Assembly: GCF_009469765.1 (NCBI RefSeq)
Contig: NZ_SSSQ01000009.1
Location: 62,001-126,000, forward strand
DNA length: 64,000 nt
Source of the DNA: Dechloromonas hortensis
GTDB lineage: Bacteria > Pseudomonadota > Gammaproteobacteria > Burkholderiales > Rhodocyclaceae
Reading direction: 5' to 3'
Positions 17,844-26,713 of this stretch are shown piece after piece (within the stretch, counting starts at the first letter, position 1; every line of letters starts with the position of its first letter). A model generated the notes under the pieces. That model did no database searches. It worked only from the letters and a program-made list of their open reading frames with translations, and was not told where the DNA came from. A program made the position numbers and the translations under genes.

Positions 17844-18818
17844 TTAGCCGACCAGCGCCATGCGCAAACTGGGACCATTGATGATTTTGTTCAACTTGTC
17901 GGCGTAGCTTGGGTCGGTTGCATAACCGGCCCGCTGTAAACCTTTAGCAAACTCCGCGCCATCCTGAGAGCCGATCACACCGCTGTAACGCGGATTGCTG
18001 CGCAACAGGGATGCATAGTCGCGGAAGGCCTCGTCATACGACGAATAGGCACGGAATCGTTCGACGCTCTGCTGCGCCTGACCATCGACATATTCTGTGG
18101 TTGTCGCGTCCACCGTTGCGCCATTCCAGCTTTTACCGGCCTTGATCCCGAACAGGTTGTAGCTCGATGAGCCATCGCTCTTGCGAATTTCACTACGCCC
18201 CCAGCCGCTCTCCAATGCGGCATGACCGACCAGAAACTGGGGTGGAATACCGGTCGACCGCGAGGCTTCGACCGCCTGCGGCCAGATGCGATTGACGAAC
18301 TCCTTCGATGAAGTCGGCGCCTCGGTATTGCCGGAAGCCGCGCCGGAGTTGGTCGAAGAGGCAACGCTGGCATACGCCGCCGATGTTGGCAAAGCGCTTG
18401 GCACCGGCGTGTATTGCAGATGCCGGGCATCGGCAGCGATCAGCGGCAAGGCACTGCCGGCAGCATTTGCCGGTGCATTCAAACCAGCCTGCGCGTCGGC
18501 ACCGACCAGATTGCGGCCAAGTTGCTGCTCGATCAAACGGGCGAAACCAATACCCTTGCCGCTCCCGGCAATATTCTGGGCCATCTGCTGATCCAGCAAG
18601 CCCGTATAAAAGCGGGACTGATCGCTATTGAGCAAGCCATCCTGCGGCGTCGCGTCGCGCATGCTCTTAATGACCTGTTGCAGAAACAAGGTCTCGAACT
18701 GTTGGGCAGCCGCCTTCAGCCCCTGCTGCGGATCTTTCTGAAACTGGCTGCGCAAGTCCTGCGCGGACTTGACGTCAAATGCTGCCCGGCTGGGGCTGTC
18801 CTGAATCTTGACTGACAT
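17844..18818 (-). CDS. flgJ: Peptidoglycan hydrolase and rod-capping protein FlgJ
   Basis: Dual-function periplasmic protein: an N-terminal rod-binding/cap domain (about 20-120) and a C-terminal glucosaminidase domain (about 165-320) that opens the cell wall for the rod. The muramidase part keeps the catalytic-type segment GHAALESGWGRSEI and the substrate-groove block SYNLFGIKAG. The 324-residue length is the full two-domain form, unlike the truncated alphaproteobacterial type. Six bases after flgI. Confidence 0.93.
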   Translation of the reverse strand: MSVKIQDSPSRAAFDVKSAQDLRSQFQKDPQQGLKAAAQQFETLFLQQVIKSMRDATPQDGLLNSDQSRFYTGLLDQQMAQNIAGSGKGIGFARLIEQQLGRNLVGADAQAGLNAPANAAGSALPLIAADARHLQYTPVPSALPTSAAYASVASSTNSGAASGNTEAPTSSKEFVNRIWPQAVEASRSTGIPPQFLVGHAALESGWGRSEIRKSDGSSSYNLFGIKAGKSWNGATVDATTTEYVDGQAQQSVERFRAYSSYDEAFRDYASLLRSNPRYSGVIGSQDGAEFAKGLQRAGYATDPSYADKLNKIINGPSLRMALVG

Positions 18819-18824
18819 TGCGGA

Positions 18825-19919
18825 TCAGATAATTTCAAGGTCGGCACGCAAAGCGCCGGCTGCCTTCATGGCCTGCAGGATGGCCAGGAGGTCGAGCGGG
18901 TTGGCGCCCAGCGCATTCAATGCCTTGACCACATCCGCCAGATTGGCGCCTGCCTTGACGTTCATCAGGCTGCCATTATCCTGCTTGACCTGGATATCGG
19001 CGCCTTGGCCAAGTTGGGGTTGTGCGGCATCGACCACGACGGAAAGGCTGCCATGGGCGACCGCGCAGGCTTCCAAGGTCACTTTCTGGTTCATCACCAC
19101 CGAACCGGTACGCGGATTCACAATCACCTTGGCCAAACCGACGACCGGCTTGACATCGAGATTATCGATCCTTCCCAGGAAGGAAACCCGGGCATCGACA
19201 TCCTCCGGTGCGCGCACCGCGATCCGTCGCCCATCGACCGCCTGCGCCGTGCCCGGCCCCATGCTTTTATTGATGGCGTCGACGACATTCTGGGCGGTAC
19301 CGAAATCGGTGCTGGACAGTTCGTAATAGACAAAGCCGCCTTGGCCCAAGCCCGATGGCACCGCACGCTCGACCGTTGCTCCACTGGGGATTCTGCCCGC
19401 AGAAAGATGGTTGACCGTAACCTTGGAGCCGCCGGAAGAAGCCCCCACGCCGCCGACCAGCACATTGCCCTGGGCAATGGCATAGACCTGGCCGTCAGCC
19501 CCCTTCAGCTGAGTCATCAGCAAGGTACCGCCGCGCAGGCTTTTGGCGTTACCCATCGAAGAGACGGTCACGTCGATCGGCTGACCGGGCTTGGAAAAGG
19601 CCGGCATATTGGCGGTAATCATCACCGCTGCGACATTCTTCAGCTGGAGCTTCTGCGCCTGCTCCTGGGTCAGATTGACCCCCATCTGCGATAGCATGTT
19701 GCCGATCGCCTGCGTGGTAAAGGGTGTTTGCGTCGTCTGGTCGCCGGTATTGTCGAGACCGACCACAATGCCGTAGCCGATCAACTGGTTGTTACGCACC
19801 CCTTGAATACTGGCCAGGTCCTTGATCCGCTCGGCAAGCACCGGCTGGCTCCAGAGCGGCAACAGACAAGCGGCCACAATTGCCGCCTGCCGGTATACCT
19901 TGCCGCTATTCGTCTTCAT
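18825..19919 (-). CDS. flgI: Flagellar P-ring protein FlgI
   Basis: Builds the peptidoglycan-level bushing ring. The 364-residue precursor has a cleavable signal peptide ending VLA (about residue 29), followed by the conserved FlgI start ERIKDLASIQGVRNNQLIGYG. The mature sequence is full length, including the C-terminal segment that ends in [14 protein letters not shown]. Needs FlgA as periplasmic chaperone, encoded in the divergent unit upstream. Confidence 0.95.
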   Translation of the reverse strand: MKTNSGKVYRQAAIVAACLLPLWSQPVLAERIKDLASIQGVRNNQLIGYGIVVGLDNTGDQTTQTPFTTQAIGNMLSQMGVNLTQEQAQKLQLKNVAAVMITANMPAFSKPGQPIDVTVSSMGNAKSLRGGTLLMTQLKGADGQVYAIAQGNVLVGGVGASSGGSKVTVNHLSAGRIPSGATVERAVPSGLGQGGFVYYELSSTDFGTAQNVVDAINKSMGPGTAQAVDGRRIAVRAPEDVDARVSFLGRIDNLDVKPVVGLAKVIVNPRTGSVVMNQKVTLEACAVAHGSLSVVVDAAQPQLGQGADIQVKQDNGSLMNVKAGANLADVVKALNALGANPLDLLAILQAMKAAGALRADLEII

Positions 19920-19942
19920 GATGCGCCTCCGCGAGAATTTCC

Positions 19943-20599
19943 CTAGAACGGCATCACATTAAGGAAGAAACGTGCCAGCCAGCCCATGATCTGCCCCTCG
20001 CTGATCTGGCCAGCCGATTTGTACTCGATCCGGGCATCGGCGACCTTGGAAGACTCGATTGTGTTGAAGGCATCGACAAAGCTCGGGTTGATGACCCCGG
20101 AAATCCGGACGAACTCCTGCTCATGACCAATCGCCAGTTGCTTCTCGCCCGACACCAACAGGTTGCCGTTGGGCATCACATCGATCACCGTCACCGTGAT
20201 ATTGCCGGTAAAGACATTGTTGTTGGCCGCCTCACCCTTACCGCTGAAGGCATTGGAACTCGATGCATCGAGGTCGAGGCCAAGCAGGCCCTTGCCGGGC
20301 AAGCCGCTCAGTGCGGAAACCGAGGCCTTCGAGGTGTTCGACTTGTCCAGTTTGCTGTTGGACTTGGCGGAAGCCGTCGTGCTTTCGGTAATCTTGACGG
20401 TAATCGTATCGCCGACAAAGCGGGCGCGCCGGTCTTCGAACAGCGGCCGGCTGTAGCCGACCTGATAGATCGAGCCGTTGCCGCTGGCCATATCGAAACG
20501 TGGCGTCGGCCTCGCCGTCATCGGCTGATGCACATTGGTCGGCGGCACGGTCGTGCATCCGGCAATAGCCAGCATGGCGATCAAAAGAATGCGTTTCAT
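19943..20599 (-). CDS. flgH: Flagellar L-ring lipoprotein FlgH
   Basis: Outer-membrane bushing ring. The 218-residue product has a lipoprotein signal with lipobox AIAGC, so the lipid-bearing Cys is at residue 15. The FlgH core is present (DRRARFVGDTITVKITESTTAS) together with the SGEKQLAIGHEQEFVRISG strand block. Ten bases separate it from flgG. Confidence 0.94.
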   Translation of the reverse strand: MKRILLIAMLAIAGCTTVPPTNVHQPMTARPTPRFDMASGNGSIYQVGYSRPLFEDRRARFVGDTITVKITESTTASAKSNSKLDKSNTSKASVSALSGLPGKGLLGLDLDASSSNAFSGKGEAANNNVFTGNITVTVIDVMPNGNLLVSGEKQLAIGHEQEFVRISGVINPSFVDAFNTIESSKVADARIEYKSAGQISEGQIMGWLARFFLNVMPF

Positions 20600-20608
20600 G
20601 GCATTACC

Positions 20609-21391
20609 TCACAACTGGGTCAGGCGCCCCAACATGGCATCCGATGTCGATACGACCTTGGAGTTGAGTTCATAGGCGCGCTGGGTCTGAATCATCGTCA
20701 CCAATTCCTCCGCCACATTGACGTTGGAGGTTTCGACATAGCCCTGATTGACGGCGCCGGCACCATTGGTACCCGGGGTATTCGGCGTCGGTGTGCCGCT
20801 CGCCGCGGTCTCCTGAAACAGGTTCTGCCCGATGCTCAGCAGACCGCCCGAATTGATGAAGGTGGCAAGCTGGATGCTACCGATCTGGGTCGTCGCAGCG
20901 TTGCCAGCCTGCGTGATGGAAACAGTGCCATCGGTCCCGACGGTGACCGACAGGGCATCGGCCGGGATGGTGATATTGGGCTGTAGCGGATAGCCATCGG
21001 AGGTGACGATCTGCCCCTGGTTATCCTTCTGGAAGGCGCCATCACGGGTATAGGCGGTTGTCCCATCGGGCAGCAGCACCTGGAAAAAGCCGTTGCCCTG
21101 AACCGCGATATCCAGCGTTCCATCGGTCTTCTGCAGGTTACCCTGGGTGAAGATCCGGGCAGTCGACACCGGCCGAACCCCTGTTCCCAACTGCAAGCCG
21201 GTCGGAATCTGCGTCTGCTGCGATGACTGCGCACCGGGCTGACGCAGGGTCTGATAGAGCAGATCCTCAAAGACAGCGCGCCCGCGCTTGAAGCCATTGG
21301 TGCTGACGTTGGCCAGATTATTGGAAATGACATCCAGCTGAGTTTGCTGGGCATCGAGGCCGGTACGGGCAATCCACAGGGAACGGATCAT
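20609..21391 (-). CDS. flgG: Flagellar distal rod protein FlgG
   Basis: Main distal rod subunit. The 260-residue protein has the N-terminal rod motif ([20 protein letters not shown]), the central FlgG domain and the C-terminal segment ([20 protein letters not shown]). It retains the longer internal region that distinguishes FlgG from FlgF. Follows flgF by 13 bases. Confidence 0.95.
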   Translation of the reverse strand: MIRSLWIARTGLDAQQTQLDVISNNLANVSTNGFKRGRAVFEDLLYQTLRQPGAQSSQQTQIPTGLQLGTGVRPVSTARIFTQGNLQKTDGTLDIAVQGNGFFQVLLPDGTTAYTRDGAFQKDNQGQIVTSDGYPLQPNITIPADALSVTVGTDGTVSITQAGNAATTQIGSIQLATFINSGGLLSIGQNLFQETAASGTPTPNTPGTNGAGAVNQGYVETSNVNVAEELVTMIQTQRAYELNSKVVSTSDAMLGRLTQL

Positions 21392-21404
21392 GATTCAGGT
21401 CCTA

Positions 21405-22148
21405 TCAGGAACTCATGGAGAGCAGCTGATCTGCCCGCTGGGCATTGGTATCGGCTGTCTGCAACATCTTCACTTGCATTTCAAACTGACGGGAAAGACT
21501 GATCAGATTGACCATGGCATCCGTCACATTCACATTACTGCCTTCCAACGTACCCGAGGTCAGCTTGACCCGCTCATCGGCCGGCGCTGGCTGGCCATTA
21601 CGCATTCGGAACAGGCCATCGGCACCGCGCACCATGTCGGCCTCCGGCGGATTGACCAGCTTGACCCGACCAATGGCATTGGAAATATTCGGCGTACCGA
21701 AAGTCGGAACAATCGATACCGTACCGTCCGGTGCGATTTCAATATTATTGTCGGGCGGGATATTGATTGGCCCGCCATCGCCAGCCACGGCATAGCCGCC
21801 CTTGGTTTGCAGTTGACCGGTCACATCCACATCCAGGCTACCGGCCCGTGTATAGGCTTCGCTGCCATCGGGCAACTGAACCGCGAGCCAGCCTTTGCCA
21901 TTGACCGCAACATCCAAGTTGCGCCCGGTAAACATCAAGGGGCCCTGATCCATCACATCACTGACCGAAGCATCGACCACGAACGCCCGCGTCGGCATAC
22001 CTTCACCCTGGATCGGCACGGCGCGGAAGCGATGCTCCTGCGACTTGAAGCCGATGGTGCTGGCATTGGCAAGGTTGTTCGCCGTCCCGGCCTGTTGCAT
22101 GAAAACATGCTTGGCGCCGGTCATCGCGGTGTAGATCAGACGATCCAT
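21405..22148 (-). CDS. flgF: Flagellar proximal rod protein FlgF
   Basis: Proximal rod component. The 247-residue protein begins MDRLIYTAMTGAKHVF and has the rod motif (ANNLANASTIGFKSQEHRFR), followed by the C-terminal block MVNLISLSRQFEMQVKMLQT. The composition and length are typical of FlgF rather than FlgG. Located 19 bases downstream of flgE. Confidence 0.94.
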   Translation of the reverse strand: MDRLIYTAMTGAKHVFMQQAGTANNLANASTIGFKSQEHRFRAVPIQGEGMPTRAFVVDASVSDVMDQGPLMFTGRNLDVAVNGKGWLAVQLPDGSEAYTRAGSLDVDVTGQLQTKGGYAVAGDGGPINIPPDNNIEIAPDGTVSIVPTFGTPNISNAIGRVKLVNPPEADMVRGADGLFRMRNGQPAPADERVKLTSGTLEGSNVNVTDAMVNLISLSRQFEMQVKMLQTADTNAQRADQLLSMSS

Positions 22149-22167
22149 TCAATCAGCTCCGTGCGGC

Positions 22168-23478
22168 TTAGCGGATATTGACCAGGGTCTGCATGATCTG
22201 ATCCTGGGTCTTGATCGACTGTGCATTTGCCTGGTAATTACGTTGCTGAACGATCATCGCGACCAATTCGCCGGTCAGGTCAACGTTGGACTCTTCCACC
22301 GCACCCGACTGCAGGACGCCGAGTGTCCCGGTATCAGGCGTTCCCACCATCGGCTGGCCAGAAGCGGCGGTCTCGATCCAGGCGTTGTTGCCGATGGCCA
22401 TCAAACCATTGGGATTGATGAAGTTAGCCAGAACGATCTGGGCCATATTCTTGGTCTGGCCATTGCTGTAGTTGCCCTGGACGACACCGTCCGGTCCAAT
22501 GGAAAGGCCTGACAGGTTGCCGGAGGCATAACCGTCCTGGGTCAGCTTGTCGACACTGAAATCACTGCCGTATTGGGTACATTCACCAAAATTGATGGTG
22601 AACGCCAACGGAGAAGTTGCACTATTTGTCTGGCCATTGGCGGTCATCACCGCGTTAAGATTGACACTGACGTTGGTCGGCGTTGCCGTCGTAGGAGACA
22701 CAATCTTGCCATTGGTGTCGAACTCGAGGCGAGTCGGTGGAATGCCATGGGCGCTCTGATTTGTCCCATCCACTTGATAGCGGACATCCCACACACTATT
22801 TCCAGCAGTGGCCGGTGGGTTAGCCACAGGATCCAGCTTAACGAAATACATTGTCAGGGTATGAGGATTACCCAAGGTATCGTAGATAGTCAGAGCGGTT
22901 GAATAGTTATAGCTATTCGTATCGGGTGCGGTAGTTGCTGTTGCCGGGTTCACCCATGTTTTGACTGATTCAGTCGAATCGAGTTGCAGCCCAGCCGTTA
23001 CGCCATCCGATGTCGAGCCGGTGACCTTGGGCGGAATGCTCGCCGTCGAGATCTGCAGCGCAGTCGGCGTCGTCGGCGTGATCTTCCCGGAAGCATCGGC
23101 CATATAGCCGGTCAGGTTATCCTGCGAGTCATTGACGATGAAGCCGTTCGAATCGACGTGAAACTGGCCGTTTCTTGAGTAGGTGACGGCACCATCCTGA
23201 GTTAGCCGATAGAAGCCCGAGCCGTTGATCGCGACATCCATCGAGTTGCTGGTGGTCGTAATATTGCCCTGCGTGTACTGCTGGACGATGGCCGCCGCGG
23301 AAGTACCGATCCCGACTTGCGAAGCACCACTACCCGACAGCGAGGCGGCGTAAACATCCGCAAAATGTGTGGATGCCCCCTTAAAGCCGACGGTACTTGC
23401 GTTAGCAATATTGTTGCTGGTCACATCCAGCGCCCTGGATGAAGCGTTGAGGCCACTCAGCCCTTGTTGGAATGCCAT
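22168..23478 (-). CDS. flgE: Flagellar hook protein FlgE
   Basis: Structural subunit of the hook. The 436-residue product has the N-terminal motif (LDVTSNNIANASTVGFKGAS), a long variable Thr/Asn/Ser-rich surface domain (about 150-330) and the C-terminal helix region (LTGELVAMIVQQRNYQANAQ). The length fits a hook protein of intermediate size. Its partner cap FlgD is encoded just upstream. Confidence 0.95.
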   Translation of the reverse strand: MAFQQGLSGLNASSRALDVTSNNIANASTVGFKGASTHFADVYAASLSGSGASQVGIGTSAAAIVQQYTQGNITTTSNSMDVAINGSGFYRLTQDGAVTYSRNGQFHVDSNGFIVNDSQDNLTGYMADASGKITPTTPTALQISTASIPPKVTGSTSDGVTAGLQLDSTESVKTWVNPATATTAPDTNSYNYSTALTIYDTLGNPHTLTMYFVKLDPVANPPATAGNSVWDVRYQVDGTNQSAHGIPPTRLEFDTNGKIVSPTTATPTNVSVNLNAVMTANGQTNSATSPLAFTINFGECTQYGSDFSVDKLTQDGYASGNLSGLSIGPDGVVQGNYSNGQTKNMAQIVLANFINPNGLMAIGNNAWIETAASGQPMVGTPDTGTLGVLQSGAVEESNVDLTGELVAMIVQQRNYQANAQSIKTQDQIMQTLVNIR

Positions 23479-23493
23479 TACAGTCTCCCGGAA

Positions 23494-24168
23494 TTACATG
23501 AATTGCAGAACGTCATTGAATGCCACCGTTTCGCCTGAATTCAATTCCAGTTCGAAACTCGATCCGTTCTTAACGACAGCAGATACCGTGCCAACCTGAA
23601 TCGGCGTGGCGGTGACCTTGGTTCCTGCCTTGCTGGCCTCAATCGAGAAGGTGTATTTGCCATCGGCAAGCTGTGTACCGCTGGCGTTCTTGCCATCCCA
23701 CGCGAAGGCGACGATACCCGCCGACTGCTTGCCCAGGTCCTGGGTCTGCACCACGGCGCCGGCAGCGTTCTTGATGGTGACGGTGACCTTGTCGGCAGCA
23801 CTGCCGAGGCTGACACCACCTTGGGTTACCCCCTTGGAGAGGACCAGGTTCGAGCCTTCGGTCAGTACTTGCGAACCAATAGCGCCGGCGGCCTGCAGCG
23901 CCTGGGAGGTGTTATACGAAGAAAGCAGTTGGGTCAGCGTGGTATTCAGCCCCTGAATTCCTTCCAGCGTACTGATCTGAGCCAGTTGCGAGGTCATCTG
24001 GGCGTTGTCCATCGGATTCAGCGGATCCTGGTTCTGCAACTGGGTAGTCAGCATGGTCAGAAAACTGTTCTGCAGATCCTGGGCTTTGTTCGTGGAAGAT
24101 TTGCTGTTTGTGCCATTCAGTGCCGCAATAACATCAGCATTCGCTTTGGTTGAACTCACTGTGCTCAT
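23494..24168 (-). CDS. flgD: Hook cap / scaffolding protein FlgD
   Basis: Cap under which FlgE subunits polymerise; it is removed when the hook is finished. The 224-residue protein has the conserved N-terminal segment (FLTMLTTQLQNQDPLNPMDN, then AQMTSQLAQISTLEGI) and a C-terminal tudor/Fn3-like domain (about 115-215, with FAWDGKNASGTQLADGKY). Twelve bases after flgC. Confidence 0.95.
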   Translation of the reverse strand: MSTVSSTKANADVIAALNGTNSKSSTNKAQDLQNSFLTMLTTQLQNQDPLNPMDNAQMTSQLAQISTLEGIQGLNTTLTQLLSSYNTSQALQAAGAIGSQVLTEGSNLVLSKGVTQGGVSLGSAADKVTVTIKNAAGAVVQTQDLGKQSAGIVAFAWDGKNASGTQLADGKYTFSIEASKAGTKVTATPIQVGTVSAVVKNGSSFELELNSGETVAFNDVLQFM

Positions 24169-24180
24169 TCGAATCTCCGG

Positions 24181-24594
24181 TTAGTTTTGGCCAATGCTCA
24201 AGGTACGCAGCATCATGGTCTTGGCGGTATTCATCACTTCGACGTTTGTCTGGTAGGAACGCGAAGCAGAAATCATGTTGGTCATTTCCTCGACCACGTT
24301 GACGTTTGAAAACGCGACGTAGCCCTTTTCATCTGCAGCCGGGTTCTTGGGGTCATAGACCATGCGCGGCGGCGAGGCATCCTCGACGATCTGGCGCACA
24401 CGAACACCTTTTGAACTCTCGCCCACATTGCCCATCGGCGTCGCCTCGAAAACGACCTGTTTAGCCCGGTAAGGCTTGCCGTCGGCCGAAATGACGCTAT
24501 CGGCATTGGCCAAGTTGGAAGCGGTTGTATTCAGGCGCATCGACTGCGCCGTCATGGCGCTGGAAGAAACCTTGAAAACATTGAAGAGACTCAT
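24181..24594 (-). CDS. flgC: Flagellar proximal rod protein FlgC
   Basis: Proximal rod subunit, 137 residues. Shows the rod signature at the N-terminus (SSAMTAQSMRLNTTASNLAN) and at the C-terminus (VEEMTNMISASRSYQTNVEV). A CTCCTT complement in the plus strand marks its Shine-Dalgarno-like upstream site. Located 10 bases after flgB, the usual order. Confidence 0.95.
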   Translation of the reverse strand: MSLFNVFKVSSSAMTAQSMRLNTTASNLANADSVISADGKPYRAKQVVFEATPMGNVGESSKGVRVRQIVEDASPPRMVYDPKNPAADEKGYVAFSNVNVVEEMTNMISASRSYQTNVEVMNTAKTMMLRTLSIGQN

Positions 24595-24604
24595 TTAAGA
24601 CTCC

Positions 24605-25012
24605 TTAGCTCGAAGTATTCGCCAGGGCACTACGAATACCCTTGAGCTTGTCACTAATAAACTGGCTGACGATCTGGTACTGCAGGGCGTTTTCAGCAAT
24701 CTGGGAGCGCTCGACGTCCATATCGACCGTGTTGCCATCTGCCGCCGATTGGGTTTCGGTCCTGAACTGCAGGGTCGCCCCACCAGCCATACCACTGCCC
24801 CTCTGATGGCCCGATGCAGTTGTCGCCAGGGCAATGCTGCCGTTGCCACGACCGGCCATGGCGTTCTGCATGGCCTTGTCGAAACTGAAGTCGCGAGCCT
24901 TGTAATTGGGGGTATCGGCATTCGCGATATTCGACGCCAGTACCTGATGACGTTGCGTACGCAGGTTCATCGCCTGGCTATAAACCGAAAGGTGTTGTTC
25001 AAGACTACTCAT
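24605..25012 (-). CDS. flgB: Flagellar proximal rod protein FlgB
   Basis: First gene of the flgBCDEFGHIJKL operon and first rod subunit, 135 residues. The motif RHQVLASNIANADTPNYKAR is the family hallmark, and the C-terminal helix (NALQYQIVSQFISDKLKGIR) is intact. The upstream 169-base region is shared with divergent flgA and carries a strong sigma-54 promoter plus a weaker sigma-28-like site. Confidence 0.95.
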   Translation of the reverse strand: MSSLEQHLSVYSQAMNLRTQRHQVLASNIANADTPNYKARDFSFDKAMQNAMAGRGNGSIALATTASGHQRGSGMAGGATLQFRTETQSAADGNTVDMDVERSQIAENALQYQIVSQFISDKLKGIRSALANTSS

Positions 25013-25041
25013 GCCGGACTCCCAAAGAATGCTGACCTTTA

Positions 25042-25059
25042 AAAGCAGACTTCATGCCA
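25042..25059 (-). promoter_or_regulatory. Sigma-54 promoter of the flgB operon
   Basis: Minus strand TGGCATGAAGTCTGCTTT has GG, ten bases, GC, with a good TGGCATG -24 box. Transcription would start near 25033, about 20 bases before flgB, the same geometry as the fliE promoter. Confidence 0.78.
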
Positions 25060-25074
25060 CTCTAAAATGCCTGA

Positions 25075-25102
25075 TAATCGGCAAAATCCGGCAATGGCTT
25101 GA
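25075..25102 (-). promoter_or_regulatory. Sigma-28-like site upstream of flgB
   Basis: Minus strand TCAAGCCA, 12 bases, GCCGATTA. The -10 matches GCCGATAA at 7 of 8; the -35 is partial and the spacer is one base longer than optimal. It lies upstream of the sigma-54 site and could keep the hook operon on late. Confidence 0.4.
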
Positions 25103-25181
25103 TGTCCATTCGGCAAAACTTGCCGCCATTGCCAGGCAATTAATTGCCCCATGCCCGAGCAGCGTCGGGCAAAATGTCGAA

Positions 25182-25859
25182 ATGCCCTCCAGAAGCCTTC
25201 TCTTTGCCCTGCTGCTTGCCATCGCGCCCCCCCTGCTTGGCGTCGAATTTGACCCGGTCATGGACACTGCCGAGCGCTATGTTCGCGCCCAAACACAAGG
25301 CTCGCCTGGCAAGGTAACGATCGCAATGGGCAAGCTTGGCGCCAGCAGATTGCCGCCATGTACTGCCCATGAGGCGTTTTCGCCCCCGGGCACGCGTATG
25401 ATCGGCAAGACACACGTCGGCGTCCGCTGTCTCGGCCCCAACATCTGGAGTGTGCTGGTCCCCGTCCAAATCTCGGTCACTGGCAATTACGTCAGCACCG
25501 CCCGTGCTCTGGCGGCCGGCCAAGTTATCCAGCCGGGAGACCTGGTCAGCAGTGCGGGCGACTTGAGTACGCTACCCGCCGGTGTTGTTGCCGACCCGGC
25601 CCTCGCCATCGGTAAAACCTTGCGTAACTCGCTAGGCGCAGGGCAACCCCTCCGCGACAATCAACTGCTCGCACCGATGGTCATTCGCCAGGGACAGACC
25701 GTTCGTGTGCTCTCAAAAGGCTCGGGATTCGCCGTCAGCAGTGAAGGCAGGGCTCTTTCCAACGCCAGCGAAGGACAGATTGCCCAAATCCGCATGCCAT
25801 CCGGACAGACCGTCAGCGGTATCGCTAAAAGCGACGGCAGCATAGAAATTTCTTTTTAA
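25182..25859 (+). CDS. flgA: Flagellar P-ring assembly chaperone FlgA
   Basis: Periplasmic chaperone for FlgI. The frame is open from 25011, but residues before 25182 do not look like FlgA; the ATG at 25182 begins a signal peptide (MPSRSLLFALLLAIAPPLLG). The 225-residue product has the SAF domain (about 100-165, with ARALAAGQVIQPGDL) and the C-terminal conserved block (VIRQGQTVRVLSKGSGFAV). Divergent from flgB. No convincing promoter of its own was found. Confidence 0.88.
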   Translation: MPSRSLLFALLLAIAPPLLGVEFDPVMDTAERYVRAQTQGSPGKVTIAMGKLGASRLPPCTAHEAFSPPGTRMIGKTHVGVRCLGPNIWSVLVPVQISVTGNYVSTARALAAGQVIQPGDLVSSAGDLSTLPAGVVADPALAIGKTLRNSLGAGQPLRDNQLLAPMVIRQGQTVRVLSKGSGFAVSSEGRALSNASEGQIAQIRMPSGQTVSGIAKSDGSIEISF

Positions 25860-25861
25860 GC

Positions 25862-25888
25862 TAAAGTTTCAGCTAAATTGGTCGTTAT
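25862..25888 (+). promoter_or_regulatory. Sigma-28 (FliA) promoter of flgMN
   Basis: TAAAGTTT (perfect -35), 11-base spacer, GTCGTTAT (5 of 8 to GCCGATAA). Start of transcription near 25896, 26 bases before flgM. The site begins 3 bases after the flgA stop, so flgM-flgN can be expressed independently of flgA. Confidence 0.7.
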
Positions 25889-25921
25889 CCGGATTGAGTT
25901 CTAAAGTATTGCGAGATCAAA

Positions 25922-26206
25922 ATGAAAATCGACAGTTCATATATACCTACGACACCGCCCGTAACGCAGCGTCAGACGGCAACCCCTGCCGCCAGCACTG
26001 GCTCGGCGCAAGAGGCGGTCAGCCTCAGCCAACTGGCCGGCAGCCTGCAAAGCAGCGAGAAGCCGCCGGTCAACACGGCAAAAATTCAGGAAATCAAGCA
26101 GGCCATCTCCGAGGGGCGTTTCAAAATCAATCCGGAGGCCATTGCCGACCGGCTGATCGAATCGGCACGCGACCTGGTCAACTCCAGCAGCAAACGTGAA
26201 GCCTGA
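25922..26206 (+). CDS. flgM: Anti-sigma-28 factor FlgM
   Basis: Binds FliA and holds it inactive until the hook is complete, then is exported. The 94-residue protein has a disordered, Thr/Ala/Ser-rich N-terminal half and the conserved C-terminal FliA-binding helices (TAKIQEIKQAISEGRFKINP, then EAIADRLIESARDLV). Weak ribosome site (GCGAG). It is preceded by a sigma-28 promoter, so FliA drives its own inhibitor. One-base overlap with flgN. Confidence 0.93.
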   Translation: MKIDSSYIPTTPPVTQRQTATPAASTGSAQEAVSLSQLAGSLQSSEKPPVNTAKIQEIKQAISEGRFKINPEAIADRLIESARDLVNSSSKREA

Positions 26207-26670
26207 TGCATAAGCTGGCCGCGATTGCTGCCCGGGAAACCGCTCAGCTAACCGAGTTCATCGCATTGCTGAAGCTTGAGCAGGATGCGCTGAAACGAGC
26301 GGATGCGAGTGCCTTGCCGGCCATCAGCGAACAAAAGCTCCGCTTGGTCGAAGCGCTGAATGCTATCGAGCAGGAGCGCGGCGCGGCACTTGGCGCCGAC
26401 GCGGGGGAGAATGCCCGTTCAGCAATGACGCGCTGGCTGGCCGCCAACCCCGAGCAGAAAAGCATCGCCGCTGGCTGGAAAAATCTGATGGATTTGGCTC
26501 GCGAAGCCAAGCAGTTGCACGAACTCAACGGCCAACTGATCAAGATGCACCTGCATCAAACCGGGGAGTTGCTGGCTGCACTAACCCAGCAATTTCAGAA
26601 GAACACGCTTTACGGCAGCGACGGGCAAACCTCGTCAACTTCAGGTAGCCGTATCGTCGACTCAGCCTGA
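26206..26670 (+). CDS. flgN: Flagellar export chaperone FlgN
   Basis: Cytoplasmic chaperone for FlgK and FlgL. The 154-residue product is almost all helix with the FlgN pattern (LTEFIALLKLEQDALKRADA), Ala/Glu/Lys rich and without membrane segments. It starts at the last base of the flgM stop, so the two are translationally coupled. FlgN sequences diverge, but the flgM-flgN arrangement is standard. Confidence 0.88.
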   Translation: MHKLAAIAARETAQLTEFIALLKLEQDALKRADASALPAISEQKLRLVEALNAIEQERGAALGADAGENARSAMTRWLAANPEQKSIAAGWKNLMDLAREAKQLHELNGQLIKMHLHQTGELLAALTQQFQKNTLYGSDGQTSSTSGSRIVDSA

Positions 26671-26686
26671 GCACGTTGCCTGACAG

Positions 26687-26705
26687 CAAGGCTGGCGTAG
26701 CCTTG
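26687..26705. terminator. Hairpin between convergent flgN and motD
   Basis: CAAGGCT, five-base loop, AGCCTTG in the 43-base gap between two converging transcription units. No U-tract on either side, so it is at best a weak bidirectional terminator. Confidence 0.35.
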
Positions 26706-26713
26706 CCTTGTGC

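Noticed and set aside
25132..25149. GG...GC spacing upstream of flgA that resembles a sigma-54 promoter
   Set aside because: The gap is nine bases rather than the invariant ten, so it should not work as a -24/-12 element.
25011..25181. N-terminal extension of flgA to the upstream ATG
   Set aside because: The extra 57 residues lack FlgA features and would bury the clear signal peptide that starts at 25182.
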